A stretch of 50,598 nt of DNA from Methylobacterium sp. UNC378MF (GCF_900103195.1 NZ_FMWU01000039.1:1-50598); one strand, 5' to 3'. Positions 7,952 to 17,567 are shown, numbered from the stretch's first letter. Notes: generated by a model from the letters alone, not told the origin. Translations and numbers: made by a program.

Positions 7952-10900
7952 TTGGCCTCACCCTCACGCGGCGGCGTACCGGGCATCTCGCTCGCCCCGC
8001 TGGCCTACACCCTCACCTATGGCAGCGCGGGCTCTGGCTCGACGGCTGGCCAGGGCTTCGGCTGGTTCGGCCCGTCCGCGCCGATGCGCCCCTCCGCACC
8101 CGCAGAGATCGCCGGCCGCCGCTTCGACTACCCGACCGGCTACAACCTCAACACCACGGCGCGTGCCCACGAGCCGGTCTCGTTCGGGCAGTTGCGCCGG
8201 CTCGCTGACGGCTACGACCTCCTGCGGCTCGTGATCGAGACCCGTAAGGACCAGGCTGCCCGGATGAAGTGGGCAATCAAGCCGCGCGACAGCGGGAAGC
8301 CGGCTGCCGCGAAGGCCGCGGCAGTCACGGCTTTCCTCGCCGAGCCCGACGGCATCCACCCCTGGACCGACTGGCTGCGCATGGGCCTGGAGGACGTGCT
8401 CGTCCTCGACGCCTGGACGAACTTCAAACAGCGCTCTCGCGCCGGCGATCTCCTCGCACTGGAGCCGATCGACGGCGCCACCATCAAGCCGATTCTTGGC
8501 GAAGACGGCCGCGTGCCGATGCCGTGGGTGCAGAGCGGCGAGACCGTCTGGCCCGAGGCCTACCAGCAGATCCTCAAGGGCCTTCCGGCGGTGAACTACA
8601 CCGCGCGCGAGCTGCTCTACCGCCCGCGCAACCTGCGCACCGACCGCGTCTACGGCTTCTCGCCGGTCGAGCAGGTGATGACCACCGTCAACATCGCCCT
8701 GCGCCGGCAGGTGATGACCCTGGAGTACTTCACCAGCGGCACCGTGCCGGACGCGCTGATCGGCGTGCCCGAGACCTGGGGGCCGGACCAGATCGCGACC
8801 TACCAGACCTACTGGGACTCGCTGTTCACCGACAATCTGGCCGCGCGGCGGCGCGCCCGCTTCGTCCCCGGAAAGGTAGCGCTCCACCAGACGAGCGAGC
8901 CGCAGCTCAAGGGCGAGTTCGACGAGTGGCTGTCGCGGGTGGTGTGCTTCGCCTTCTCGATCTCGCCCCAGGCGCTGATCAAGCAGATGAACCGCGCCTC
9001 GGCCGACACGCAGAAGGAACTCGCCGAGGAGGAGGGCCTCGCCCCACTGCTCGACTGGATCAAGGGCGTCCTCGACGAGGTGATCGCCGACGACCTCGCC
9101 GCGCCCGAGCTGGAATTCGCGTGGCAGGCGGACGAGCAGATCGACGAGGCCGCGCAGGCCGAGCGCCTGCGCGGGCTGACCGCGGGCGGGCTGATGCGCG
9201 TCAACGAGGGCCGCAAGATCCTGGGGCTCGATCCCGACCCGAGCCCGGCCGCCGACGTCCTGATGGTGATGACCGGCGCGGGCCTCGTGCCGATCGAGGC
9301 GAACACGCTGGCGGGCAAGAAGGCGGCGCTCGACGCGTTCGGGCCGCCCAGGGCGAACGGATTCGGTAGCTCCGGGCAGGACGCCGAGGAACAGGACGAC
9401 GGACTGTCGGAGCCGATCGCCAAGTTGCTCGGCAAGTTCGACGAGACCCAGCCGCGGGATGCGCGCGGCCGGTGGACCGACGGGAGCGCAGGCGGTGATG
9501 CGGGCGAGGCCGCGGAGCGCGCCGCGTTCAAGCGCACCGTCCTGCGCACCGCGATCGGCGGGGCGGTGATCGCCGGGGGCGCGATCGTCACGGCCGCGTC
9601 CGGCGGCACCGTGCCTGCCGCGGTCGAAGCTGCGGTCTGGATCGCCGAGAACTACCTGCTCGGCGACGCGCTGGTCACGGCAGGCCGCCACATCGGCGCG
9701 CACCTCGGCTACGACGACGACGAGGTCGCGCGCATGCTCGACCACCTCGCCGGCGCGGTCGGGTTCGGCAAGGCGGCTGGGAACGCCGCCGCGGGCGAAC
9801 GGATACGGGACCGGCTCAGCGAGGTGGCGGGCGCCGCGCTCGACGCGATGATCGCCGCCGTCCGCGACGGCGGCCTCGACGCCGCCCGCCGCAGCGCCAT
9901 CGCGGCTGCCCTGGAGGATCTGCGCGGCCGCCTCACGACGCAGATCGCGTATCTGCCGGCGCCGACCCAGAAGGCCGCCGGTGCGGAACTCGCCAAGCGC
10001 CGGGTCTGGAGGCCGGCCGATCCCGTCCCTTTCGACCGACCGGCCACGCGCCGGGCCATGCGGGCGATCACGAAGCAGCTCACGACGGCGCTGGACGCTA
10101 CCCGCTCTGAGGTGGTCGAAGGCCTGCGCGGGCTCGGCAAGCTCGCCAAGGCCGGCCCGGATCCCGACAACGCCGACGCGCTGCGCCACGCGCTGGACGC
10201 GTTCCTCGACGAACTCGACTTCGCTGACCTGCGCGCGGTCGCGCCGGAGGTGGCCGACGAACTCGAGGCCGTCGCGGCCGATGCCGGTCGTCGCGCGCTG
10301 GCGCAGGTGGGCGCCGCCAGCCGCGCGGAGCTGGTCGATCGCGTGAACACCCGGGCGGTCGCCGCGGCGCGGGCCCGCGCGGCCGAGATGGTCGGGATGC
10401 GCTTCGACGCCGACGGGCGGCTCGCGCCGTCGGCCGATGCGAGGATGGTGATCACCGAAGCGACCCGCGACCGGCTGCGCGAGACCATCGCGTCCGGGCT
10501 GGAACGCAACCTCGGCCTCGATGCCATCGCGGAGGCGATCGAGGCGGACTACGCCTTCTCGGAAGAGCGCGCCGCGCGCATCGCCGAGTACGAGGTGGCC
10601 AGCGCCAACAGCGCGGCGTCGCTGGAGAGCTACCGGGAGGTGGTCGCGGACGGCATCGCGGTCCGCAAAGCCTGGTGGGCCGAGGAAGGTTGCTGCGCGG
10701 TCTGCCAGGCCAACGCGGATGCCGGCGCGATCGATCTGGAGGACGCGTTCCCGAGCGGGGACGAGGCGACACCCGCGCATCCGTCCTGCCGCTGCGTGGT
10801 GGTGCCAGCCGTCGAGGTCGGCGAGTCGATCGGCAAGGCGTTCGATCCGTCAAAGCACCCGCGCGGCGGTGACGGTCGGTTCTCCGGTGCCGGTGGTGCG

Positions 10901-11305
10901 GATCGGCGGGCGCGCCGCCTCGCCCAGCGCGCCATCGCGGATCGGCAGCACCTCGACAACGTCGATCTCGGGCGCGTGCCGGGGCACCGCTTCTCCGCTC
11001 ATGCAGGCCGGGATGTCGATGGGTGGCGCTTCGAGTTGGACGGGGTTGGCGCGCGGCACACCGACAACCATCACGGACCGGACAGCAGCGATCGAAACCC
11101 GATCCAGGCCGCCGATTTCGAGCGGCTTCGGCGCGTTCTCCAGAGGGGGATCGTGAGGGCTGGTGAAGGCCGCACGAAGGCGGAGAATCTGCCCGTCGTG
11201 ACCGTCGATCACACGGTGCGGGGCGAGACCTACCATGCCGTCCTGACGGTCAGGAAGCGGTACCGGACACTGCGCCTGCACAGCTTCTCGAAGCGCGGCA
11301 CGTAG
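7952..11305 (+). CDS. Portal protein fused to Mu gpF-like minor head protein and C-terminal nuclease-toxin-like domain
   Basis: 1117 residues; the start is a TTG, so the exact N-terminus is uncertain. Residues about 60-470 are a phage portal (DLLRLVIETRKDQAARMKW, LYRPRNLRTDRVYGFSPVEQV, AFSISPQALIKQMNRASADTQKE). A linker with FDETQPRDARGRW (496-508) leads to an Ala/Gly-rich helical region with a hydrophobic stretch (about 530-560). Residues about 690-955 are Mu gpF-like, ending in the Cys/His signature CCAVCQANADAGAI...FPSGD...AHPSCRC. A second linker FDPSKHPRGGDGRF (964-977) precedes ~140 residues ending YHAVLTVRKRYRTLRLHSFSK, resembling the phage-associated barnase/EndoU/colicin-like (PBECR) nucleases attached to head proteins. 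The portal forms the DNA entry ring; the Mu-F part joins the capsid interior. Confidence 0.9.
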   Translation: MASPSRGGVPGISLAPLAYTLTYGSAGSGSTAGQGFGWFGPSAPMRPSAPAEIAGRRFDYPTGYNLNTTARAHEPVSFGQLRRLADGYDLLRLVIETRKDQAARMKWAIKPRDSGKPAAAKAAAVTAFLAEPDGIHPWTDWLRMGLEDVLVLDAWTNFKQRSRAGDLLALEPIDGATIKPILGEDGRVPMPWVQSGETVWPEAYQQILKGLPAVNYTARELLYRPRNLRTDRVYGFSPVEQVMTTVNIALRRQVMTLEYFTSGTVPDALIGVPETWGPDQIATYQTYWDSLFTDNLAARRRARFVPGKVALHQTSEPQLKGEFDEWLSRVVCFAFSISPQALIKQMNRASADTQKELAEEEGLAPLLDWIKGVLDEVIADDLAAPELEFAWQADEQIDEAAQAERLRGLTAGGLMRVNEGRKILGLDPDPSPAADVLMVMTGAGLVPIEANTLAGKKAALDAFGPPRANGFGSSGQDAEEQDDGLSEPIAKLLGKFDETQPRDARGRWTDGSAGGDAGEAAERAAFKRTVLRTAIGGAVIAGGAIVTAASGGTVPAAVEAAVWIAENYLLGDALVTAGRHIGAHLGYDDDEVARMLDHLAGAVGFGKAAGNAAAGERIRDRLSEVAGAALDAMIAAVRDGGLDAARRSAIAAALEDLRGRLTTQIAYLPAPTQKAAGAELAKRRVWRPADPVPFDRPATRRAMRAITKQLTTALDATRSEVVEGLRGLGKLAKAGPDPDNADALRHALDAFLDELDFADLRAVAPEVADELEAVAADAGRRALAQVGAASRAELVDRVNTRAVAAARARAAEMVGMRFDADGRLAPSADARMVITEATRDRLRETIASGLERNLGLDAIAEAIEADYAFSEERAARIAEYEVASANSAASLESYREVVADGIAVRKAWWAEEGCCAVCQANADAGAIDLEDAFPSGDEATPAHPSCRCVVVPAVEVGESIGKAFDPSKHPRGGDGRFSGAGGADRRARRLAQRAIADRQHLDNVDLGRVPGHRFSAHAGRDVDGWRFELDGVGARHTDNHHGPDSSDRNPIQAADFERLRRVLQRGIVRAGEGRTKAENLPVVTVDHTVRGETYHAVLTVRKRYRTLRLHSFSKRGT

Positions 11306-11496
11306 GGCGTGAGGAGCGCGGGCCGTGACGACCGCGTGCCGACCACGTGGCCGACCTTGGGCGAAACGTCCGGGACGCACCACGGTCCCGCGCTGACCGA
11401 AATCTAGACGGTCGCGGGCTCCGGTTCAACGACCGCGACACCCACCAGCCCTGACCTCAGCCACGGTGCGCCACCGCGTCTCCGTCGGAGCCCATC

Positions 11497-13215
11497 ATGC
11501 CCGAGCTGTCCCTGTTCCTGCCGCTGACGAAGGTCGATGCGGCCAACCGGCTCGTCTACGGCCTGGCGACCGCCGAGACCCCTGACCGCGCCGGCGAGGT
11601 CTGCGACTACGCCTCGACGAAGCCGCTCTACGAGAAATGGTCGGGCAGCATCGCCAAGGCGACCGACGGCCGCTCGCTCGGCAATCTGCGCGCGATGCAC
11701 GGCAAGGTCGCGGCCGGCAAGGTCACGCAGATCGCGTTCAACGACGACGCCAAGCAGATCGAGATCTGCGCGAAAGTGGTGGACGATGCGGAGTGGAAGA
11801 AGGTCGAGGAGGGCGTCTACACGGGGTTCTCGCAGGGCGGCGCCTACGCCAAGCGCTGGCGGGGTGAGGACGGCCTGATGCGCTATACGGCCGATCCGAG
11901 CGAGGTCAGCCTCGTGGACCTGCCCTGCCTGCCCTCCGCGACGTTCCAGGTGCTGAAGGCAGACGGCGCGGCCGAGATGCGGGCGTTCGCGGAATCGGTG
12001 CGGATCGCCCCGCCGCCCGAGCCGACCAATGCGGACGTCCTCGCCAAGGCCGAGGATCTCGCTGCGGCCGCCGGCCGGCCGGGCGAGATCGGGGACTTCG
12101 TGGCGCCGGCGCGCGAGGCCCTGATGAAGGCGGTGGAAGCGGCGGCGCTGGCCGAGGCGCATTCCGTCCTCGAGCCGTCGAACCCCGCGCCGCCGAGTGA
12201 TGGTGAGGTCGAGCAGGTCTGGAAGGCGAAGGACGGCAGCACCTTCGCCAAGAAGGTCGACGCGCTCGCCCACAACGCCCGCACGGAGGCCGAAGCCTCC
12301 GCCAGGGTCGCAGCCGGGCCGGTGCTCGACGCCCTGTCCGATCTCGGCAAGCGGCTCGGGGCCGCCGACGGGGCAGCGACCGCCTCCGAAGTCGAGGCGC
12401 AGACGGGACGGCCGCGCAGCCGCCCGCGTGCCGATTTCGGCAAGGCGACCGACGGATCGGATCTCGCGAAGGACCTCTACGGCGTGTCGCGGCTCGCGGT
12501 GCTGCTGAGCGAGATCAAGAGCATGGTCGGCTCGGCGGTGTTCGACGTGGTCTACGCCAATGGCGACGCGGCGCTGCCCCGGCAGATGAAGGCCTGGGCC
12601 ACGCAGGGCGTGGCGCTCCTGCAGGCCATGGTCGCGGCCGAGATGGCGGACCTGATGGACGACGCGCCGACCGACACCGCGATGGCGCTGGCCGCGGGAC
12701 CGCTTTCCGACGCCGCCTACGACGCGCTGGTGAAGGCGGTCGCGCCCGACAGCCCCGCCGGTCGGGCGCTCGCCAAGGTCGGCGCACGCAACAGCCGGGC
12801 GGACCAGGAGCGGATCCAGCGCATGCACGACGACGCCTGCGGCCTTGGCGCGACCTGTGCATCGGCCGAGAAGGCTGCCGGCGCCGACCTGACCAAGGGC
12901 GGCGATGCGATCGAAGCAGTGCGGGCCGAACTTGCCAAGATGACCGGCCAGCGCGACGCGCTGCAGAAGACGCTGACCGACGAGGTGCTGCCGCAGATCG
13001 CGGCGCTCGCGAAGATGGTGGGGGATCAGCCCGTGCCGCGCCATCTCGTGGGCCGCGCGGTCACGAAGGGCAACGAGGGTGATTCCGGTTCATCTGACAT
13101 CCCGTCCGCGGACGCGATCCGCGACCACCTGGCCAAGATGAGCCCGGAGGCGCGCGCGGATCTGCTGATCAAGGTCTCACACCAGACCCCGCAGCAGCTC
13201 GCGCTCGCCCGCTGA
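11497..13215 (+). CDS. Putative prohead protease / scaffold protein (XkdF-like)
   Basis: 572 residues. The N-terminal ~160 residues (FLPLTKVDAANRLVYGLATAETPDRAGEVCDY..., LRAMHGKVAAGKV, EGVYTGFSQGG, VSLVDLPCLPSATF) match the style of XkdF/HK97-type capsid maturation proteases, with His of MHG and Ser of GFSQGG as possible catalytic residues. The remaining ~400 residues are Ala/Lys/Asp-rich and helical (LAKMTGQRDALQKTLTDEVLPQIAALAKM), as in a scaffold that is degraded on maturation. Its position after the portal and before the major capsid gene fits. The catalytic assignment is by eye only. The 191-bp upstream gap holds no obvious gene. Cargo block B begins about 40 bp after the stop. Confidence 0.7.
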   Translation: MPELSLFLPLTKVDAANRLVYGLATAETPDRAGEVCDYASTKPLYEKWSGSIAKATDGRSLGNLRAMHGKVAAGKVTQIAFNDDAKQIEICAKVVDDAEWKKVEEGVYTGFSQGGAYAKRWRGEDGLMRYTADPSEVSLVDLPCLPSATFQVLKADGAAEMRAFAESVRIAPPPEPTNADVLAKAEDLAAAAGRPGEIGDFVAPAREALMKAVEAAALAEAHSVLEPSNPAPPSDGEVEQVWKAKDGSTFAKKVDALAHNARTEAEASARVAAGPVLDALSDLGKRLGAADGAATASEVEAQTGRPRSRPRADFGKATDGSDLAKDLYGVSRLAVLLSEIKSMVGSAVFDVVYANGDAALPRQMKAWATQGVALLQAMVAAEMADLMDDAPTDTAMALAAGPLSDAAYDALVKAVAPDSPAGRALAKVGARNSRADQERIQRMHDDACGLGATCASAEKAAGADLTKGGDAIEAVRAELAKMTGQRDALQKTLTDEVLPQIAALAKMVGDQPVPRHLVGRAVTKGNEGDSGSSDIPSADAIRDHLAKMSPEARADLLIKVSHQTPQQLALAR

Positions 13216-13255
13216 GACGGTCAGATCGGCTGCATGCGTAAGGTCACTCGCGACC

Positions 13256-13315
13256 GCTTGCGACCCAAATCGGCCGAAGAAACGTATCAACGCTCTTCTC
13301 GAAAGCGGACGCGCT
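13256..13315 (+). repeat. Repeat 1, copy b (left edge of cargo block B)
   Basis: GCTTGCGACCCAAATCGGCC at 13256 matches the first 21 bases of the other copies at 18 of 21 positions. The right part (TATCAACGCTCTTCTCGAAAG) matches their second block with a one-base insertion. It begins 41 bp after the stop of the protease/scaffold gene. Confidence 0.75.
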
Positions 13316-13522
13316 GGGGAAATCGTTAATGCGGCCATAAGCGCCGACATCGAAAAACAATCTATGTCCAGGATGGCACAATTTAGTACTCGCTAACGCT
13401 CCGCGCAGTAAATTACGCAGCCAATCAGCGGGGTCGCAAAATTCATTCTCTAGAGATTTGATTTGCATTATGAGCTCCCCATTCCAAGGGGTCTCCTTGG
13501 GATACCGAAGAGGACAACCCCT

Positions 13523-13870
13523 GTGGCATCAGCATACATGTTCGGCGGGATCTTAGTGATCGGCGCGCTCACCGGCGCGGCAAATGGAGCAATAGCTGCT
13601 TGCAACGTTCAGTTACATATCGCGAACACTTGTCTGGGAAATTTCAAGTCCGCGACCGGTCGTGGCAGTGATCTTCTAAAATCGACGGAGGAGCGCATCG
13701 GCGCCGATGTGAAGATCGGGGCTTGTTCATCCACTGACCGGGCCGAGATCGGCCGCGCTTCGTGGAACGCTGGAGAGCGGGCAATGCAGCTCTCTAAAGA
13801 TGGGCAGCTCAAGTCGACCGGAGAGGTCCAAGAATTTTGTCTAAATTCTGCTCGAAAACTCCCCAACTAG
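13523..13870 (+). CDS. Small secreted or periplasmic hypothetical protein
   Basis: 115 residues from GTG 13523, which has AGAGGA about eight bases upstream; the frame extends back to 13463 without added features, and ATG 13538 is another option. The N-terminus (ASAYMFGGILVIGALTGAANGAIA) looks like a Sec signal peptide with an AIA-A cleavage site. The mature part is ~90 residues with four cysteines (CNV, CLG, CSS, CLN) that could form disulfides. No family recognised. The base composition is lower in GC than the phage genes around it, and it belongs to cargo block B. Confidence 0.5.
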   Translation: MASAYMFGGILVIGALTGAANGAIAACNVQLHIANTCLGNFKSATGRGSDLLKSTEERIGADVKIGACSSTDRAEIGRASWNAGERAMQLSKDGQLKSTGEVQEFCLNSARKLPN

Positions 13871-14334
13871 ATCGTTTGATCCAGAAGTTAGAGTGATTGA
13901 TACGTGTTCTAAAGACGACGAGTTGTTTGATTTATGGGATTTTGTTATGGATGATGACTGTAAATGGACCATTGGTTTCCTGTCCCCGGCGCGACAGATT
14001 TTCTGGTTTACAAAATTCCTGGCATCTCGAGGCCATTTCAGTGACCGTTAACGCGTTCGCTGAAGGCAGGCGGTCGCACGGCTGGGCCGAGGCTCCTGAC
14101 GTCTATGGTCCCCTTCGATACCTACGGCTTGCTGTCGGAAGCATTCAGGATGACGTGCAACTCTGACGGCCGAACCGTCGCCACGCCAGCACCGCCGAGC
14201 GGCCCGACAAGCCGCGCCACATCCGCGTCAATCTGCCAGTGACCGGGTAGAAGCCCGTATGCTGCCAGCCGTGCGCCGGCGCTCGGTTAGATAGAACTCG
14301 TCGAAGCCTCCGCGCGGCTCATCGCCAAGGCGCA
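13871..14334. other. Gene-poor stretch with a possible degraded reading frame
   Basis: 464 bp between the small secreted protein and the convergent end of the GT2 synthase gene. On the minus strand, 14122-14290 reads about 54 residues with protein-like composition (GLLPGHWQIDADVARLVGP then LGGAGVATVRPSELHVILNA) but no start codon, so it may be the tail of a lost gene. A + strand frame at 13897-14166 has no recognisable features. Confidence 0.3.
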
Positions 14335-16350
14335 CTAAATGATCTCCCGGCTTCCGCCGAACATCCGCGACCAAACCCCACCTGCGATAGCGGACTTGTC
14401 GAGGTCGTGGATGTCCTGGCTGTAGCGGCCTGTGTAGAGCTTGACGATCATGCGGTCGCGGCACTCGCCTTCGAGTTTGAAGCTGAATTTTACGCTGACG
14501 GGCTTGCTCGCCTTGGGACCCGCGACCTTCTCGACTGTGCAGCGCAGGTGCGGGAAAGCGTCCATCTCGACCCACATGTGGTCACCGGTCCGCAGGCCTG
14601 GAGGCGTGGCGAACTCAACTATGCCCCCTTCCAGCGAGAGACTGACAATGCGCGCCTCGCGGTAAGTCTCACTCACATCGAGCACGAGTGCGCGCTCGTT
14701 CGTGGAGAAGGACTCTACGAGGGGACGTGGCTTCTCGAAGCAGATCAGTGCCGCGATCATCAGAACCACGATGTTGACCACGGCCCAATAGGCCGACACC
14801 ACCGAGAATTCGCCCTCACCGATGCGCGACCATTCGGGTACGATGTTGACGATGAGACCGAGTGACGTGATCGCGATCAAGGAAGCGATCCAGAAGAACG
14901 TGTAGGCGTCGAACTCGGACTCCTCGTTGCCCGAGCCCTTGGGCGTCACCTTGAAGGGCACGCCGAAAGGCTTGATCAGGCTGGAGAGCACGACGGGCAG
15001 CATGCGGAAGGTCGCGAAGGTGCCGACTGCCGAGGAGATCAGGGGCAGGTACCGCGTCGGCGTGAGCCAGCCCATTAGCAAGAAATAGCCGACCAGCACA
15101 GGAAGCTGGTACCGCACGATATCCTCGGTGCCGGTGAAGTAGAGCGGAGCCGCGCCGGTCCACAGGTAGACCGCAGGCACGATTAGGATGACAAAGCGGA
15201 CGGTGTACTGAACCAACCAGGATAGAGGTATGAACATCACCCGCTGGAACAGGTTGAGGCCAGGACCACGCAGCGGGCCGTTATGGAGGTAGATCGTCTG
15301 GATGCCGCCCCGGCACCAGCGCCCGCGCTGCACGAAGTAGCCCTTAAGGTTCTCGGCCGCCAAACCCATCGACAGTCGCTCGTTGAGGTACCGGGTCTTG
15401 TAGCCCTTATTGAGCATCGCGAGCGTGGTGAGCAGATCCTCAGTGATTGAGTCGTGCGGGAAGCCGCCGATCGCGTCGATGGCGGCCCGTCGAGCGATGG
15501 AGCAGGAACCACAGCAGAAGCTAACGTCCCAGGCGTCGCGCGATGTGGCCATCTCGTCGAAGAACAGCCGCTGCTCATCGGGCCAGACCTTCTCGAGATT
15601 GAGGTTCGACTGTACCGGGTCCTTGTTGAAGAAGTGCTGCGGCGTCTGAACGATGCCGATGGTCGGGTCCCGGAAGAAGGGCAGCGTGCGGCGCAGGAAA
15701 TTGCGGTACGGCACGAAGTCGGCATCGAAGATCGCGACGAACGCACCCGAAGAGACCTTCAGGCCGTTGTTCATATTGCCTGCTTTGGCGTGGCTGTTGT
15801 CCGGGCGCGTGACGTGGATCGCCCCCTTCGACTCACAATAGGTGCGCAACCAGTCGCGGCGCTTGTCGTCGAGGACATATACTTTCAGCTTCTCTCGCGG
15901 ATAGTCGAGCGCGAGAGCCCCAACGATGGTCCGTTCCAAGACATCCAGAGGCTCGTTGTAGGTCGGAATGAACACGTCGACGGCGGGCAGGCCGTCAGGG
16001 CAGGCGGCGAAAAACGAGCGCTCTAGGCGGTCGGCCTCGGCGTGCCGATCCACATAGCGGCTCATCGCCACCAGGAAGAGCAGGATGTCGGCGAAGGCGC
16101 CAATCTCGACGAAGAACACGAACCACGTCCAGAAGAAGCCGAAGCTTCGATCCGCCGGGTAGGGCAGGACGGTGTGGAAGAAGCGCCACCAGAGATAGCG
16201 CACGGCGACGAGCAGCACGAAGGCGCAGGTAACCGCGCGCGTCCACGTGCGGTCTCTGGGCCAGTTCAGGGCGAAGATAAAGAAGAAGGCCGCAACGAAA
16301 AGCGTCGGCCCGAGGCTTACGAGATGCTGAACCACAGGCCCTTCACCCAA
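14335..16350 (-). CDS. Processive family 2 glycosyltransferase (cellulose-synthase-like) with C-terminal PilZ-like domain
   Basis: 671 residues from a TTG at 16350; a GTG at 16335 with GAAGG upstream is a plausible alternative. Two N-terminal membrane segments (about 12-30 and 40-95) precede the catalytic domain: FIPTYNEP, Asp161/162 (VLDD), DAD 209-211, TED 303-305 and QRGRW 341-345, the full D,D,D,QxxRW set of membrane beta-glycan synthases such as BcsA. Four or more helices follow (about 365-540). The last ~100 residues resemble PilZ, but RxxxR is reduced to REAR and D/NxSxxG appears as SLSLEGG, so c-di-GMP binding is doubtful. It would polymerise and export an exopolysaccharide. It overlaps the upstream HlyD-like gene, forming a two-gene operon in block B. 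Confidence 0.9.
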   Translation of the reverse strand: MGEGPVVQHLVSLGPTLFVAAFFFIFALNWPRDRTWTRAVTCAFVLLVAVRYLWWRFFHTVLPYPADRSFGFFWTWFVFFVEIGAFADILLFLVAMSRYVDRHAEADRLERSFFAACPDGLPAVDVFIPTYNEPLDVLERTIVGALALDYPREKLKVYVLDDKRRDWLRTYCESKGAIHVTRPDNSHAKAGNMNNGLKVSSGAFVAIFDADFVPYRNFLRRTLPFFRDPTIGIVQTPQHFFNKDPVQSNLNLEKVWPDEQRLFFDEMATSRDAWDVSFCCGSCSIARRAAIDAIGGFPHDSITEDLLTTLAMLNKGYKTRYLNERLSMGLAAENLKGYFVQRGRWCRGGIQTIYLHNGPLRGPGLNLFQRVMFIPLSWLVQYTVRFVILIVPAVYLWTGAAPLYFTGTEDIVRYQLPVLVGYFLLMGWLTPTRYLPLISSAVGTFATFRMLPVVLSSLIKPFGVPFKVTPKGSGNEESEFDAYTFFWIASLIAITSLGLIVNIVPEWSRIGEGEFSVVSAYWAVVNIVVLMIAALICFEKPRPLVESFSTNERALVLDVSETYREARIVSLSLEGGIVEFATPPGLRTGDHMWVEMDAFPHLRCTVEKVAGPKASKPVSVKFSFKLEGECRDRMIVKLYTGRYSQDIHDLDKSAIAGGVWSRMFGGSREII

Positions 16351-17567
16351 TTCACGACCGGATCGAGGGCGGTTTGAAGGGACGACCCGGCACGCGCGAA
16401 CCGAACCTGAACCGTGCGACCGACCTGGCAGAAATTGGCGTAATCGGTTTGCATATCGCTCGGGTCGAGCGCGACCCGGATGCGGGCATTCTTGCCCCGG
16501 CTCTGCGGCGGGATAGCTGCCAACACCACCTCTTCGACGGCGGCGGCCGACCCGCGCACCGATAAAACCCGACCACCGATCACCTGGGACGTTCCGAGTA
16601 GCCGCACATCGGCGCTATCGCCCGGCTTGATCTCATCGTAGTTCACCTCGTCCACGAGGATATCCACGAATAGGTCGCGACAGTCGAGCAGGCGCATCAA
16701 CTCGTTGCCGACCAGCACGTTTGAGCCCGCCACGACGTTATTGCGCCAGATGACTCCCTTGAACGGAACCTGCACTGCGGCGAAGGAGAGCCGGTCGTTG
16801 CGGGAGCGCTCCAAAGAAAGTTGGAGGCTCAACTGCTGGGTGCGAGCTTTCTCGATCCGGATCTGAGCCTCGACGTTGGCAAGCTGGATCGTGACCTCGT
16901 CGGTACGCTGCTGCGAGTAGGGCACGTCATTGCGACCCTCGCCGACGAAGGTGCCACGCTTGAGCGCATCCAACTGGCGCTGGAGCCGCTCCAGCTCGGC
17001 CTTGGCGATGTTCTGCTCGCTGCCGGCCCCGACCGAGGCAGCGCGGGCTTGCTCGACCGAACTCCCTGCCACCACGCCAGTCGCGCCCAGCGTCTGCTTG
17101 CGCGCAAGGTCCGCCTCGGCGGACGTCTTGTTCGCCTGCGCTGTCGCAATGCGCTGCTGACGGATAATGATCTCTTGCTGGATGCTCACTATGCTCGCCT
17201 GCTGGTATTCTTTGAGGCGACCAACGAGATCGGTTTTCAGTGCGGATAGATCCTTCGCCTGCAGCTCGAGTGCCCGCAATTTTTCCTTGGATGCAGCCAA
17301 GTCAGCATCTAATTGCGCTTCAGCGGTCCGGGCGATGCGGCCGTTATTGATGAAGAACACCGAGGTATCCTCGGGCAGCGCCGTGCCGACCTTAGGCGGC
17401 GTATCGGAGACGACGCCCTCGATGGGCGCTGAGACGACGGCGAAGCGTGCGTTCACGGTGCCGTCGAGGCTGGTGTAGCCTGTGAAGCTTGGAAGGACCG
17501 CTAGGATGGCAGCACTCAGAAGAAGCACGCCGACCAGCACGCGCATCCAGCGACTGTTCCAGGGCAT
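16317..17567 (-). CDS. HlyD-family membrane fusion (periplasmic adaptor) protein
   Basis: 416 residues from ATG 17567, chosen for the GAGG six bases upstream; an in-frame GTG at 17630 lacks one. A single N-terminal membrane segment (MRVLVGVLLLSAAILAVLP) is followed by a first half lipoyl/barrel-sandwich (VSAPIEGVVSDTPPKVGTAL), a long coiled coil (AEAQLDADLAASKEKLRAL through LERSRNDRLSF) and the second half (VQVPFKGVIWRNNVVAGSNVLVGNELMRLLD). It would span the periplasm and cooperate with the overlapping GT2 synthase in polysaccharide export, like the Alg44/Alg8 and BcsA-associated adaptors. That pairing is inferred from the operon. The genes run opposite to the phage operon. Confidence 0.87.
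   Translation of the reverse strand: MPWNSRWMRVLVGVLLLSAAILAVLPSFTGYTSLDGTVNARFAVVSAPIEGVVSDTPPKVGTALPEDTSVFFINNGRIARTAEAQLDADLAASKEKLRALELQAKDLSALKTDLVGRLKEYQQASIVSIQQEIIIRQQRIATAQANKTSAEADLARKQTLGATGVVAGSSVEQARAASVGAGSEQNIAKAELERLQRQLDALKRGTFVGEGRNDVPYSQQRTDEVTIQLANVEAQIRIEKARTQQLSLQLSLERSRNDRLSFAAVQVPFKGVIWRNNVVAGSNVLVGNELMRLLDCRDLFVDILVDEVNYDEIKPGDSADVRLLGTSQVIGGRVLSVRGSAAAVEEVVLAAIPPQSRGKNARIRVALDPSDMQTDYANFCQVGRTVQVRFARAGSSLQTALDPVVNWVKGLWFSIS

Noticed and set aside
13897..14166. 89-codon + strand frame in the gap after the small secreted protein
   Set aside because: No ribosome site, no motif, mixed composition; treated as non-coding.
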